Source: Pseudomonas fluorescens
GTDB taxonomy: Bacteria; Pseudomonadota; Gammaproteobacteria; Pseudomonadales; Pseudomonadaceae
Reading direction: 5' to 3'
DNA length: 64,000 nucleotides
Assembly: GCF_005938625.1 (NCBI RefSeq)
Contig: NZ_VCNJ01000003.1
Coordinates: 186,001 to 250,000, forward strand
Position 1 is the stretch's first letter. Every line of letters starts with the position of its first letter. The position numbers and the translations under genes are program-made. The notes beneath the pieces are model-generated. The model had not been told where the DNA came from. It did no database searches and saw only the letters and a program-made list of their open reading frames with translations. Shown in pieces: positions 54,820-63,879 of the stretch.

Positions 54820-57800
54820 ATGCCCGAAATCCCCTCGCCCAGTGCCGTCGATATCCTGACCCAACTGGTGACCGGCCCTTCGCTGCGAGAAATCGCCTCG
54901 AAAGCATTGCGACCGGCACTCAAGACGTTGTACCCGGACATCGATATCGACCCACAGCGGGCCATGGTCGTGAGGCCGACCTGGGTCATTGCGGATGATG
55001 AGGTCGTCCCCGGCCGCCACTTGATTGAATCGCTGACCGACACATTGGTGCGCCTGGGCCTCTCCGGCACTGCAGTGACGTACCTCGACGGCGAACATTA
55101 TCTGACCTTGCAGCCCGACCAGCCCGCCGCCATCCAGCTGCCGGTGAAAATCAGCGCCGTCGGCAAACTGCTCAATGAACTGGCACCTTTGCTGTTTATT
55201 GCCTTCAAGGAACAGCAAGTCGAGTATTGGGACGAATTCACCTACCCGGGGCAACCGCGCTGGCAGCAACTGTCGCAAGCCTTGCGCAACCTGTGGAACG
55301 TCGAGGCCAATCCCGACTGGAATGCCAACCAGCGCGCCATGGTCGAAGCGGTTTACCGGCACCCGGACAAACACCAGCGCCTGCCAACCGGCAAATACCA
55401 GGTACGCGCCTGCCTGATTGATCTGGACCGCAACGAGGGTGAAGACCAAGAGCATCTGGCCCTGCTCGATATGGCGGTGCTGATTGGCACTGATAGCGAA
55501 AGCACGTGGATCATGACGCACTCGGTGATCACGGGTTTCGAGAGCTTCGAATCACTGGATGAACTCGGCAAAGCCTTGCCGCGTCGCTACTCGAAAGATG
55601 CCACCGGGGCCGGATTGAAATGGCGGCTGTTCGAACCGCAGGGCAACTTCTTCGACTATCAGTCCTGTACCTTGATCGCGCTGGAAGCTGACGCTCTGGG
55701 CGAGATCAGTTTTTTTCAGGATTCGAACGCCAACCCGCTCTACCCACACACAGGGACTGTCGGCAATCCTCGAGAACCGACACCGCGCCTCAAACCTCAT
55801 ATCGAGCGCCTGCGCCCGATGCTGCCAGCCTGGCTCGACAGCGCCGCGCCAGCCGATCAGACCCGTTACAGCCGGCATCTGCTGGATCTGGCCATGGTCC
55901 AGCATACGAACAAGGGAAAATCATTTCAGAGCGAAGTCATCAGCCTGCAAGCCTTCACCTGTGCCGCCCTGAAACAACAGATGCTCAAGGATCATCCGAA
56001 CGCCGCCGAGGTGAAGATCGATGACATCGAAATCAGCATCACCAGCCTGGTGGTCTGGGGCACCTTCGTACTGCCCGGCAACACTCAGACCCAGACGCTG
56101 TCGCTGATTGAACTTGCCCTGCAGAACCTCGCGGGACAACCGATGGGCAATAAAACCGTGCGCTACAAGGATGGCAGCGCGTTGCCTGACTGGATGACCG
56201 CGAGCTACCTGGAACAACTGGTGAGCACCGTCGATATCGGCCAGACCTACACCGCGCACCTGCAAAACCTGTTGATCGACGACAGCGAGCAAGCGTCGAT
56301 GCTACAAGGCCTCTACACCAGCCAGTTGCCCATCGAACTGCCGCTGATGGCGTTGCAACACAAAATACAAGGCAAGGCCGGCATCACTGATCAGGGTTAC
56401 CGCTATGTGGTTGCCGCGCTGGCCGGCAGCGGCGATGAAAGCCATGTCGATCGCGAGGAGATCGTCATTCGTCCGCTGGCTTTCGTCGCCCATCGCACCA
56501 CATCAAACACGGACACCGTCAACAACATTTTCGTCATCGGCCCACGCGACGTCGCCAAAGGACCCTGCGTGCTTTACCGGCCACTCTTTGAAATGGCGCT
56601 GATGCAGTTCCCCTCGCACGCCAACCTGCTGTACGAAATCCAGCAGTCTCGCCATCTTCGCGAGTCAGTACTGGCCTGGTTGCCGGACGATGAGCGCTTC
56701 AACTACAGCCAGTTCGTCTTCACCGCGAGGCTGCCCTCGGTATGGACCATCCCGCAATTGCTGACCAACCCCAGCACCGCGCTGGACATGTCCGGTCCCG
56801 TTGCACTGGGGACGGCGACGATTGAACAGGATGTGCTGGCGACGCTGCACAACAGCAACGTCCAGGCGCTGATGACCCAGGCTGATCGTCAGTCGGTCTC
56901 CGATGCAGAAGCGCGCTGGGCCACGCTGAAACACGGCGGGTGGATGCTGTTCAACGCAGCGTTGCCGTTCCTCGGGCGCAGCGTCGGTACAGCAGCGTGG
57001 ATCTGGCAGATCATGGACGACCTGCAAGAAATCAGCGACGTCGCCAATGAGCAATCCGGCAAAACCGCCTGGACCGCTATCGCCGACATTCTTCTGGCAT
57101 TGGGCATGGTGCTCGCCCATCGCGCAGCGGTCGGTGACAAGCCGCAAAACGAATCGATCACTCTGGAAGAGCCCACCGAGGCCATCACCACTACCCCCGT
57201 CATCCGCAAAGCACTACAGCTACCGGATATCTCCGGCAGCGCGCTGCCCGGCGCTCATCAAATATCGATCAACCCTTTTGCCGCACTGAAGCGATCGCCC
57301 GTCGCGCTGACCACATTGCTCGACAGTTTTCAGATTGCCAAACCCAGGGGCATCGGCGATGCCGCCAGCGAGGGTACGCACAGACACTTGCATGCGCGCC
57401 AGAAACAATGGTTCGCCCCCGTCGGCAAGCGCTGGTTCGAGGTCACGCTCAACGAACACGCGGATGTCCAGATCATCGACTCACGCCAACCCACTGCGCG
57501 TCTCGGGCCGTTACTGAGCCGCACCGCCAATGGTCAATGGGTGGTCGATCTGCGCTTGCGTTTGCGCGGCGGCGGACTCGACGCAGCGCTTGCGAAAGCT
57601 CAGGACTTCAGTAGAAAAACCGCGAAACAGCTGACCATCACAATCAACGCTTTCGACAAGACGATGAAAGCCCTGGGCGCTCAGCGTAACGCCGACCACG
57701 CGGCGTTCACCAACGCGCCAGCGCAAGACCGTGCGCAAGCGCGCCAGCGTTATCTGGAGACCCTCGACTCGCAGCTCAAGGCATTCGGTACAAGCATCGA

Positions 57801-59412
57801 ACAGATCAAAGCGCTGAATAACAAGGAAATCATTCCCAACTACCGGGAAGCCATGATTCAACGCCTGGAAATGCAGTTGTTTCTCGGCCAGGAATGGCTC
57901 CAGCTGCATACCAAGGAGTTCCAGGCGAGTCTGGAGACGATGCAGACAATGCTTGCCGATGAAAGCGGTTTCGCCGTAGAGGCGTTTGTTCAGTCGTTCG
58001 AAACAATGACCGATCAGACCCAGGCCATTATTGAAAAGATAGAGTCGGCCCAGACCCGCTTTGACGAGCTGATGCTGTTGGGAGGTGATGGGGCCAAGGT
58101 GACTCAAACCTATCGCGCAGTGCTGCCCAAATATGATCTGAATGACCTCAAGCTGTTGCAGATCAGCCTCGGCCAGGAGATCTGCATCAAGGCAGGTGAT
58201 ACCACCCCGGGCGCCAACGCCTATCAGACCCTGTCCACGCTCATCGAAGATGCTGCACTGAATATCCAGAGCGCGTTGAATCTGACCGCCGATGAAAGCC
58301 TCGACAACCTGCGCGAACGCAAGGACGCCTTGAGCAATGTTGCCGAACAATTTACCTCGATCAATCAACGTTTTGGCGATCTGCTGATCGACTATCCCGA
58401 TCGGATCAACACCGAGCGACTGATGCATGTGCGCAATCGCGTCAACGCGTTCAAGGCCCGCACAGATATAAAGTTGGCCGATTTGCTGCGCTACAAGCAT
58501 TTGCTGGAACCGGCAGCGGGTCCTTCCCGGCAAACCTCGACACGCCAGATCATCAAAACCAAATCCAGACGCACGCTGGTTGGCCAGCGCAAACAAAGTC
58601 TCGAAGGCGAGGATACCGATCAAGTGGAAGTGCGTACCACCCTGACGGGGGTCATCGCCACATTTGAAGAAGAATCACCCGGCGTCTGGGTCGAACAGCG
58701 CCGAGCCACACCCAAGCCGGTCAAGGCCAGCCCGGACCTCAACAACAGCACTCGTGAAGGCCAGGCCCTGCTCGATGGCCTGGCCGCGTTCCATCGACGT
58801 ATCGAAGCCCAACTCAAACGAGGACCACGGATTCCTGTCGAGATCGAGGAGCAATACCACAACCATGCCGCCGCTTTGCGAGACGCCAACGCGGCAATCG
58901 ACGAAGCACTGACCCTGAGCAATCTGACTGCGGACCTGAAGAAACCGACCGAAGCGCTCGGCCACAGACTTGACGCGGCCGCTCAAACCCTTGAAGACAA
59001 AGGCACCAGCACCCGTATCAGGATGGTCAAGCAACAACTGCCGACAGCCGCCGGGGTTCAGTGGCTGAAGGATAAGGGCGAAGTGACGATCTCCCAAACC
59101 GTGACTCGGCATCGGCTCAAAGGCCAGGCCAGAGATTTTCTCGACGAATACGAAATTCGTGACGCCCACACCCACAAGGCGTTGTGCTACGCCCATTTCC
59201 ATTACAGCAGCGCACAAGTGGCTGCCGCCCCGTTCCCCGTCGGCCACATGAAAACCGTGGCGCAACGGTACATGCGCGGTGCTTATGAGCCACGCCTGCT
59301 GAACAATCAGGCGCTGATCGATATTCATCGTAGCGGCATTTCCGACAAATCCGCGCAGGCGCTGTTCCTCACAACTGCCAGGCCTGTCGCAACCGAGCCA
59401 ACGCAGCGTTGA
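54820..59412 (+). CDS. 1530-aa toxin-like protein (DUF6543/dermonecrotic-toxin-type N-terminus), function unknown
   Basis: Very large protein. The N-terminus 'DILTQLVTGPSLREIASKAL...YPDIDIDP' resembles what I recall of Pseudomonas proteins annotated DUF6543 or 'dermonecrotic toxin domain-containing'. No signal peptide. Two amphipathic/hydrophobic stretches lie at about 702-723 (GGWMLFNAALPFLG) and 750-765 (TAWTAIADILLALGMVLA), as in toxin translocation regions, separated by a charged segment. The last 500 residues are largely charged and helical. No enzymatic motif identified. GAGCAGGAG lies about 10 nt before the start. No Tss, TPS or ABC partner is adjacent. The 3' end overlaps the convergent MocR gene by 44 nt. 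Confidence 0.8.
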   Translation: MPEIPSPSAVDILTQLVTGPSLREIASKALRPALKTLYPDIDIDPQRAMVVRPTWVIADDEVVPGRHLIESLTDTLVRLGLSGTAVTYLDGEHYLTLQPDQPAAIQLPVKISAVGKLLNELAPLLFIAFKEQQVEYWDEFTYPGQPRWQQLSQALRNLWNVEANPDWNANQRAMVEAVYRHPDKHQRLPTGKYQVRACLIDLDRNEGEDQEHLALLDMAVLIGTDSESTWIMTHSVITGFESFESLDELGKALPRRYSKDATGAGLKWRLFEPQGNFFDYQSCTLIALEADALGEISFFQDSNANPLYPHTGTVGNPREPTPRLKPHIERLRPMLPAWLDSAAPADQTRYSRHLLDLAMVQHTNKGKSFQSEVISLQAFTCAALKQQMLKDHPNAAEVKIDDIEISITSLVVWGTFVLPGNTQTQTLSLIELALQNLAGQPMGNKTVRYKDGSALPDWMTASYLEQLVSTVDIGQTYTAHLQNLLIDDSEQASMLQGLYTSQLPIELPLMALQHKIQGKAGITDQGYRYVVAALAGSGDESHVDREEIVIRPLAFVAHRTTSNTDTVNNIFVIGPRDVAKGPCVLYRPLFEMALMQFPSHANLLYEIQQSRHLRESVLAWLPDDERFNYSQFVFTARLPSVWTIPQLLTNPSTALDMSGPVALGTATIEQDVLATLHNSNVQALMTQADRQSVSDAEARWATLKHGGWMLFNAALPFLGRSVGTAAWIWQIMDDLQEISDVANEQSGKTAWTAIADILLALGMVLAHRAAVGDKPQNESITLEEPTEAITTTPVIRKALQLPDISGSALPGAHQISINPFAALKRSPVALTTLLDSFQIAKPRGIGDAASEGTHRHLHARQKQWFAPVGKRWFEVTLNEHADVQIIDSRQPTARLGPLLSRTANGQWVVDLRLRLRGGGLDAALAKAQDFSRKTAKQLTITINAFDKTMKALGAQRNADHAAFTNAPAQDRAQARQRYLETLDSQLKAFGTSIEQIKALNNKEIIPNYREAMIQRLEMQLFLGQEWLQLHTKEFQASLETMQTMLADESGFAVEAFVQSFETMTDQTQAIIEKIESAQTRFDELMLLGGDGAKVTQTYRAVLPKYDLNDLKLLQISLGQEICIKAGDTTPGANAYQTLSTLIEDAALNIQSALNLTADESLDNLRERKDALSNVAEQFTSINQRFGDLLIDYPDRINTERLMHVRNRVNAFKARTDIKLADLLRYKHLLEPAAGPSRQTSTRQIIKTKSRRTLVGQRKQSLEGEDTDQVEVRTTLTGVIATFEEESPGVWVEQRRATPKPVKASPDLNNSTREGQALLDGLAAFHRRIEAQLKRGPRIPVEIEEQYHNHAAALRDANAAIDEALTLSNLTADLKKPTEALGHRLDAAAQTLEDKGTSTRIRMVKQQLPTAAGVQWLKDKGEVTISQTVTRHRLKGQARDFLDEYEIRDAHTHKALCYAHFHYSSAQVAAAPFPVGHMKTVAQRYMRGAYEPRLLNNQALIDIHRSGISDKSAQALFLTTARPVATEPTQR

Positions 59413-60922
59413 TCGCCGGCTCAGGCACGGCGGCGAAGCCCAGCACCAGTCCGGCGCGCTGCGCCAGCGGCGTCGTCGAATCCGGCAGCCAGTAACTGCT
59501 CAGACCGTTGATCTCCACGTCGGCGCGGGCGGCTTGTTCAATGAGTTGCTGCTCGCGCTCGATGCTGTCCACCGCCACGGTCAAGTGCAGACCGGCCGAG
59601 ACCGCGGGCAAGTCGCTCACGCCGGCAATGGCGGTCGGCCAACCGTCGAGCAAGGTGTTGCGACGGCTCAGGGCGGCGCGGCGCATGCGTCGGATATGCC
59701 GCTGGAAATGCCCGGCCGCCATGAATTCGGCCATCACCGCTTGGGTACTCACCTCGGAATGCCGGACGTCCACCGCCCGGCGTTGCGAGAAGGCATCGAC
59801 CAGCGCCGGTGGCAGCACCAGATAACCGAGGCGCAGTGCCGGAAACGCGACTTTGCCGAAAGTGCCGACATACAGCACTCGCCCCTGTCGATCGAGTGCC
59901 GCCAACGGTGCCAGCGGCGCGCCGGTGTAGCGGTATTCGCCATCGTAGTCGTCCTCGACGATCCAGCCTTGGCAGCGCTCGGCCCAGGCGAGCAGTTCGA
60001 GGCGTCGGGCAAGGCTCATCACTACACCGGTCGGGTATTGATGGGAGGGCGTCACATACGCCACGCGACAATTTCCGGTGGCCGACAACGCCGAGCAGTC
60101 CATGCCCTCTCCGTCCACGGCGATGCCGTGCAAACGACCTCCTGCAACAGCGAACGCATGACCGGCCGCGCGGTAGCCCGGATTCTCGATCGCCACACCA
60201 TCGCCCGGCTCCACCAGCAACTGTGCACAAAGGCTAATGCCCTGTTGCGCACCGCTGGTGATCACAATTTGCTCAGGTGAGCACTGCATGCCGCGCGAAC
60301 TGCGCAGATAGGCCGCGATCATGGCGCGCAAACGCGCATCGCCGGAAGGATCGCCATAGCACAGTTGCTCCAGATCCGGTTTTCGCCAGAAAGCCGCGTT
60401 CAGCTTGGCCCACACCTCGAACGGGAACAGATCAAACGCCGGAACGCCGACCCGAAATGCTCGCGGCGGGCCACTTGGCGGCCGGGGCAAATGGTTCTTT
60501 TCGATACGCGAAAAAGTCCCACTGTGGATAACTTTACTGGATGGAATCACAGGTAAATCCAGCCAATTTGTGGATAAGGCTGTGGGTAAGCCTGTTGAAA
60601 ACCCTGTGGATACTTTTGTGGATAATTTTTCCGCCGGAGCCGTCGCCGGCATCAATTGTGCGACGTAGGTGCCGTCTCCCACTCGACCTTCGATAAACCC
60701 TTCGGCATAGAGCTGATCGTACGCCCGCACAACACTGTTACGCGAAATCCCCAGCGCCGCCGCCAGATCGCGACTGGCCGGCAACCGCGTGCCACTTGCC
60801 AGCCGTCCATCCAGTACACGCAGGCGCAAAGCCTGATAGAGCTGACGACTCAAACCCTGACGGCGATCAAGCTCGATACCCGCAGGATTGAAGGGCATGG
60901 ATAACGTCGGCGAATCGGTCAT
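59369..60922 (-). CDS. MocR-type regulator (GntR HTH + PLP aminotransferase-like domain)
   Basis: 517 aa. An N-terminal GntR winged helix (about 20-88) has the SGTRLPASRDLAAALGISRN block. A flexible linker (about 95-150) contains a short tandem repeat: five xSTx units at about 98-118. The large PLP fold-type I domain (about 155-517) ends with the PLP-lysine region GTFGKVAFPALRLGY (K near 354), where the usual S before K is G. It probably activates the divergent PaiB-like gene or senses PLP. Its 3' end overlaps the convergent toxin-like gene by 44 nt. Confidence 0.9.
   Translation of the reverse strand: MTDSPTLSMPFNPAGIELDRRQGLSRQLYQALRLRVLDGRLASGTRLPASRDLAAALGISRNSVVRAYDQLYAEGFIEGRVGDGTYVAQLMPATAPAEKLSTKVSTGFSTGLPTALSTNWLDLPVIPSSKVIHSGTFSRIEKNHLPRPPSGPPRAFRVGVPAFDLFPFEVWAKLNAAFWRKPDLEQLCYGDPSGDARLRAMIAAYLRSSRGMQCSPEQIVITSGAQQGISLCAQLLVEPGDGVAIENPGYRAAGHAFAVAGGRLHGIAVDGEGMDCSALSATGNCRVAYVTPSHQYPTGVVMSLARRLELLAWAERCQGWIVEDDYDGEYRYTGAPLAPLAALDRQGRVLYVGTFGKVAFPALRLGYLVLPPALVDAFSQRRAVDVRHSEVSTQAVMAEFMAAGHFQRHIRRMRRAALSRRNTLLDGWPTAIAGVSDLPAVSAGLHLTVAVDSIEREQQLIEQAARADVEINGLSSYWLPDSTTPLAQRAGLVLGFAAVPEPAINAALARLRQAWQL
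60523..60625 (+). repeat. Tandem 12-bp array with DnaA-box-like nonamers, inside the MocR linker
   Basis: Plus-strand TGTGGATAA (complement TTATCCACA, the perfect DnaA box) occurs at 60523, 60569 and 60617; near matches are TGTGGGTAA at 60581, TGTGGATAC at 60605 and a degenerate TGTTGAAAA at 60593. From 60569 to 60617 the starts are spaced exactly 12 bp. On the minus strand each unit encodes one xSTx tetrapeptide of the MocR linker. Confidence 0.85.
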
Positions 60923-60939
60923 GACAATGGACCTATGAA

Positions 60940-60972
60940 ATTGGTCAGCAATGGCTCTTACAACAGACCAAT
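60940..60972 (+). promoter_or_regulatory. Operator-like inverted repeat between MocR and PaiB-like genes
   Basis: ATTGGTC (60940-60946) and GACCAAT (60966-60972), perfect 7-bp arms 19 bp apart, in the 92-bp divergent intergenic region. A likely target of the MocR regulator on the two promoters; a further AATGGACC lies at 60926. Confidence 0.6.
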
Positions 60973-61014
60973 AGCCTGCCTACGATGCTGGCATTCGCCA
61001 AGGAAAATCTGTCC

Positions 61015-61638
61015 ATGTACACGCCACGCGCCTTTGCCATCGAAGACCTGTCCCAACTGCACGAACTGATCCTCGCCACCCGCCTCGCCATACTGGTGAC
61101 TCACAGCGACAGTGGCCTGCAAGCCAGCCATGTGCCGGTGCTGCTGCATTGCGAACAAGGTGAGTACGGCACGCTGTACGGACACCTGGCCCGCGCCAAT
61201 CCACAGTGGAAAGACCTGCGCGACGGCGCCGAGGCCATGTTGATCTTCGCTGGCGCCGATGCCTACGTCAGCCCGGGCTTTTACCCGAGCAAGGCCGAGC
61301 ACGGCAAAGTCGTGCCGACCTGGAACTACATCGCCGTGCACGCCTATGGCCATGCCGAAACCTTCAGCGACGGCGGTCGCCTGCTCGACATCGTCAGCAC
61401 CCTCACCAACCGCCATGAGGCCGGCCGCGCGCAACCATGGTCAGTCGACGACGCGCCCGCCGATTACATCGACGGCATGCTCAAGGCGATTGTCGGTTTT
61501 GCCATTCCCATCGAGCGTCTCGAAGGCAAGCGCAAACTCAGCCAGAACCGCAGCGCCGAAGACATTGCCGGCGTGCGCGAAGGCCTGGCGGCCAGCCCGG
61601 AAATCAATGATCAAACCCTCGCCCGATTGATGCGCTAA
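61015..61638 (+). CDS. FMN-binding PaiB-family protein
   Basis: 207 aa from MYTPRAFAIEDLSQ; AAGGA 10 nt upstream. The PaiB (FMN_bind_2, split-barrel) pattern is clear: residues ATRLAILVTH (about 20-29), GTLYGHLARANPQW (about 54-67), IFAGADAYVSPGFYPS (about 75-90) and VPTWNYIAVHAYG (about 98-110). Members bind FMN and some repress stress genes in Bacillus. Divergent from the MocR gene, so probably its target, and 10 nt before the GNAT gene: likely an operon with the two GNAT genes. Confidence 0.92.
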   Translation: MYTPRAFAIEDLSQLHELILATRLAILVTHSDSGLQASHVPVLLHCEQGEYGTLYGHLARANPQWKDLRDGAEAMLIFAGADAYVSPGFYPSKAEHGKVVPTWNYIAVHAYGHAETFSDGGRLLDIVSTLTNRHEAGRAQPWSVDDAPADYIDGMLKAIVGFAIPIERLEGKRKLSQNRSAEDIAGVREGLAASPEINDQTLARLMR

Positions 61639-61648
61639 GGAAATCACC

Positions 61649-62095
61649 ATGAGTCAGATCGACATTTGCCAGGTCAGCGCCGACGACCACACCGCGTGGC
61701 TGCCGCTGTGGCAGGCTTACCTGCATTTCTACAACACCGAACTGCCGGACGCTGTGACGCAAAGTACCTGGCAGCGTTTTCTCGACCCGAACGAACCAAC
61801 CCACGCGGCATTGGCCTGGGTCGACGGCAAAGCGGTGGGCATGGTGCATTACATCTATCATCGTTCGAACTGGAGCATCGAAAACTCCTGCTACCTGCAG
61901 GATCTGCTGGTGGTGCCGGAAACCCGTGGCAACGGTGTCGGACGCCTGCTGATCGAACACGTTTATGCCACCGCCAAGGCTGACGGCTGCGGCAAAGTGC
62001 ACTGGCTGACCCACGAATCCAACGCCACCGCGATCCAGCTCTATGAGCGCATCGCCGAACGCCCGGGCTTCATCCAGTTTCGCAAAGCCCTTTAA
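61649..62095 (+). CDS. GNAT-family N-acetyltransferase
   Basis: 148 aa. The acetyl-CoA binding motif is YLQDLLVVPETRGNGVGRLL (about 81-101, with the Q/R-x-x-G-x-G/A loop RGNGVG), followed by HWLTHESNATAIQLYER (about 118-134). Substrate unknown. Starts 10 nt after the PaiB-like gene stop and ends 12 nt before the second GNAT gene, so probably one operon. Confidence 0.92.
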   Translation: MSQIDICQVSADDHTAWLPLWQAYLHFYNTELPDAVTQSTWQRFLDPNEPTHAALAWVDGKAVGMVHYIYHRSNWSIENSCYLQDLLVVPETRGNGVGRLLIEHVYATAKADGCGKVHWLTHESNATAIQLYERIAERPGFIQFRKAL

Positions 62096-62107
62096 GGAGA
62101 CGCACGC

Positions 62108-62779
62108 ATGACCGCTTCACTCGCTGACTGGAAAGGCGTCCCCGCCCCCACCGCCACCCTGCTCGAAGGCCGCTTTATCCGCCTGGAAAGACTCGACCCG
62201 GCGCGCCACGGTGACGATCTGTTCGCCGCACTCGAAGGCCCCGGTGCCGATCCGAAACTCTGGGATTATTTGCCCTACGGCCCGTTCCCGGAGCGCACTG
62301 CATTCGACGCTTGGCTGAACAACCACGCGGCCGCCTGCGACCCGTATTTTTTCAGCGTCGTTGATCGCGCCAGCGGTCAGGTGCAAGGCATCCTCAGCCT
62401 GATGTCGATCGTCCCGGCCCAGGGCCGCATCGAAATCGGCCACGTCACTTTCGGCGCGCCAATGCAGCGCTCGCCGAGAAGTACAGAGGCGGTGTACCTG
62501 CTGGCCAAGCATTCCTTCGACCTCGGTTACCGCCGCCTCGAATGGAAATGCAACAACGGCAACGCCCGCTCCAAGTACGCCGCCGAACGTCTGGGTTTCA
62601 GCTTTGAGGGAGTGTTCCGCCAGCACATGGTGGTCAAAGGACAGAATCGTGATACCGCGTGGTATTCGATTCTGGATTCGGAATGGCCAGCGATTGGCGC
62701 CGGGTTTGAGCGTTGGTTGAGCGATGAAAACCAGACGCCGGATGGACAAGTGAAAGGATTGGTTGAGTGCCGTAGTTAA
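62108..62779 (+). CDS. RimJ/RimL-type GNAT acetyltransferase
   Basis: 223 aa. A longer GNAT of the RimJ/RimL subgroup: EGRFIRLERLDPARHGDDLFAAL (about 19-40), IEIGHVTFGAPMQRSPRSTEAVYLL (about 118-142) and LEWKCNNGNARSKYAAERLGF (about 153-173). AAGGAG lies 7-8 nt upstream. Substrate cannot be predicted. Last gene of the putative paiB-GNAT-GNAT operon, followed by a family B palindrome. Confidence 0.9.
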   Translation: MTASLADWKGVPAPTATLLEGRFIRLERLDPARHGDDLFAALEGPGADPKLWDYLPYGPFPERTAFDAWLNNHAAACDPYFFSVVDRASGQVQGILSLMSIVPAQGRIEIGHVTFGAPMQRSPRSTEAVYLLAKHSFDLGYRRLEWKCNNGNARSKYAAERLGFSFEGVFRQHMVVKGQNRDTAWYSILDSEWPAIGAGFERWLSDENQTPDGQVKGLVECRS

Positions 62780-62789
62780 GGCACAAAGC

Positions 62790-62857
62790 AAAAGATCGCA
62801 GCCTTTGGCAGCTCCTACAGTGATCTGTGTAGGAGCTGCCGGAGGCTGCGATCTTTT
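62790..62857. repeat. Palindromic repeat family B
   Basis: Inverted repeat AAAGATCGCAGCCTTTGGCA ... TGCCGGAGGCTGCGATCTTT between the convergent GNAT and homocysteine S-methyltransferase genes. One arm differs at two positions (TTTGG / CGGAG). Confidence 0.85.
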
Positions 62858-62866
62858 GCTCTATTT

Positions 62867-63766
62867 TCAGCCTAGCTTTTGCGCCAGCACCGCAATGTGT
62901 TCCGGCCCGATCCCGCAGCACCCGCCCAAATGGCTGGCACCGCGCTGCTGCCAATCAATCGCCCAATGCAAATAACCCGGCGGATCCAGATCATCGCGCA
63001 ACGGATCGAGTCCATCATTGGCCGTGGCTTCTTTTGGCTGCGGCGGAAACGCATTGGCGTAAGCACCAATGTTTATCTTCACCCCCAGACGCTCGAAGGT
63101 TGCACGCGCCGCATCAATCGCGCCGCCGATGACTTCCGGCTGACTGCAATTGAACAGCAACGTCTCGACGCCCAACTCAGCCGCCACCGCAGCCGCTTCC
63201 GCGACTGGCTCACCGGAGCGCAAGCGCGGCACTTCATCAGTGTCTTCATCCTTCAAGGTGAACGACAACCAGAACGGTTTGCCATCCTTCGGCAATCCCG
63301 CGTGAATGGCACGCGCCTCGATGATCGAACTCTGGGTTTCCGCCAGCCACAGATCAACGTGCGGAGCCAGGCCATTGACCAAGGGCGCCAGCAACTCGCT
63401 CACTCGTTCGGCCTCGAACAGATCCGGACGATAAGAGCCGAACAGCGGCGGCAATGAACCGGCAACGCGCACGGACTTACCCGAGGCTTGCACCGCACGT
63501 CGCGCCAGTTCACCGGCCAACGCCGCCAGCGCCTGCCCTTCAGCGGCGAAGCGCTCTTCGCCTATATGGAACGGCACCACGGCGTAACTGTTGGTGGTAA
63601 TCACATTGGCGCCACTGGCGATATAAGCGGCATGTACCCCCTCAACCGCTTGCGGCGCCTCGCTCAACGCCAATGCCGACCACTCCGGCTGACGAAATGG
63701 CGCACCAGCGCGTTGCAACTCACGGCCCATGCCGCCATCGAGAATAATCGTGCTGCCTGCGCCCAT
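62867..63766 (-). CDS. Homocysteine S-methyltransferase family protein
   Basis: 299 aa from MGAGSTIILDGGMGREL; longer starts (GTG at 63802, ATG at 63781) are possible. Pfam-type S-methyl_trans barrel with the zinc cysteines: LFNCSQPE (about 209-216) and GGCCGIGPEH (about 282-291). It moves a methyl group from a donor such as S-methylmethionine or methyl-homocysteine to homocysteine or a related thiol/selenol. Exact substrate not resolved. Divergent from a solute-binding protein gene. Confidence 0.88.
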   Translation of the reverse strand: MGAGSTIILDGGMGRELQRAGAPFRQPEWSALALSEAPQAVEGVHAAYIASGANVITTNSYAVVPFHIGEERFAAEGQALAALAGELARRAVQASGKSVRVAGSLPPLFGSYRPDLFEAERVSELLAPLVNGLAPHVDLWLAETQSSIIEARAIHAGLPKDGKPFWLSFTLKDEDTDEVPRLRSGEPVAEAAAVAAELGVETLLFNCSQPEVIGGAIDAARATFERLGVKINIGAYANAFPPQPKEATANDGLDPLRDDLDPPGYLHWAIDWQQRGASHLGGCCGIGPEHIAVLAQKLG

Positions 63767-63879
63767 ATGCTTTTCACTCATATGCTTATGAAAATAACTC
63801 ACTATCAGAGTCGTTCTTATAACTATTTAATACGCACCATTCCGTTAAAAACAACCTCTTTTTTACCCAGGGATCGACT

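Noticed and set aside
60523..60625. A replication origin
   Set aside because: The DnaA-like boxes lie within a coding region without an AT-rich unwinding element or dnaA/dnaN/rpmH nearby.
25301..62857. CRISPR array
   Set aside because: The recurring palindromes are dispersed in single copies between genes, without regular spacers or cas genes.
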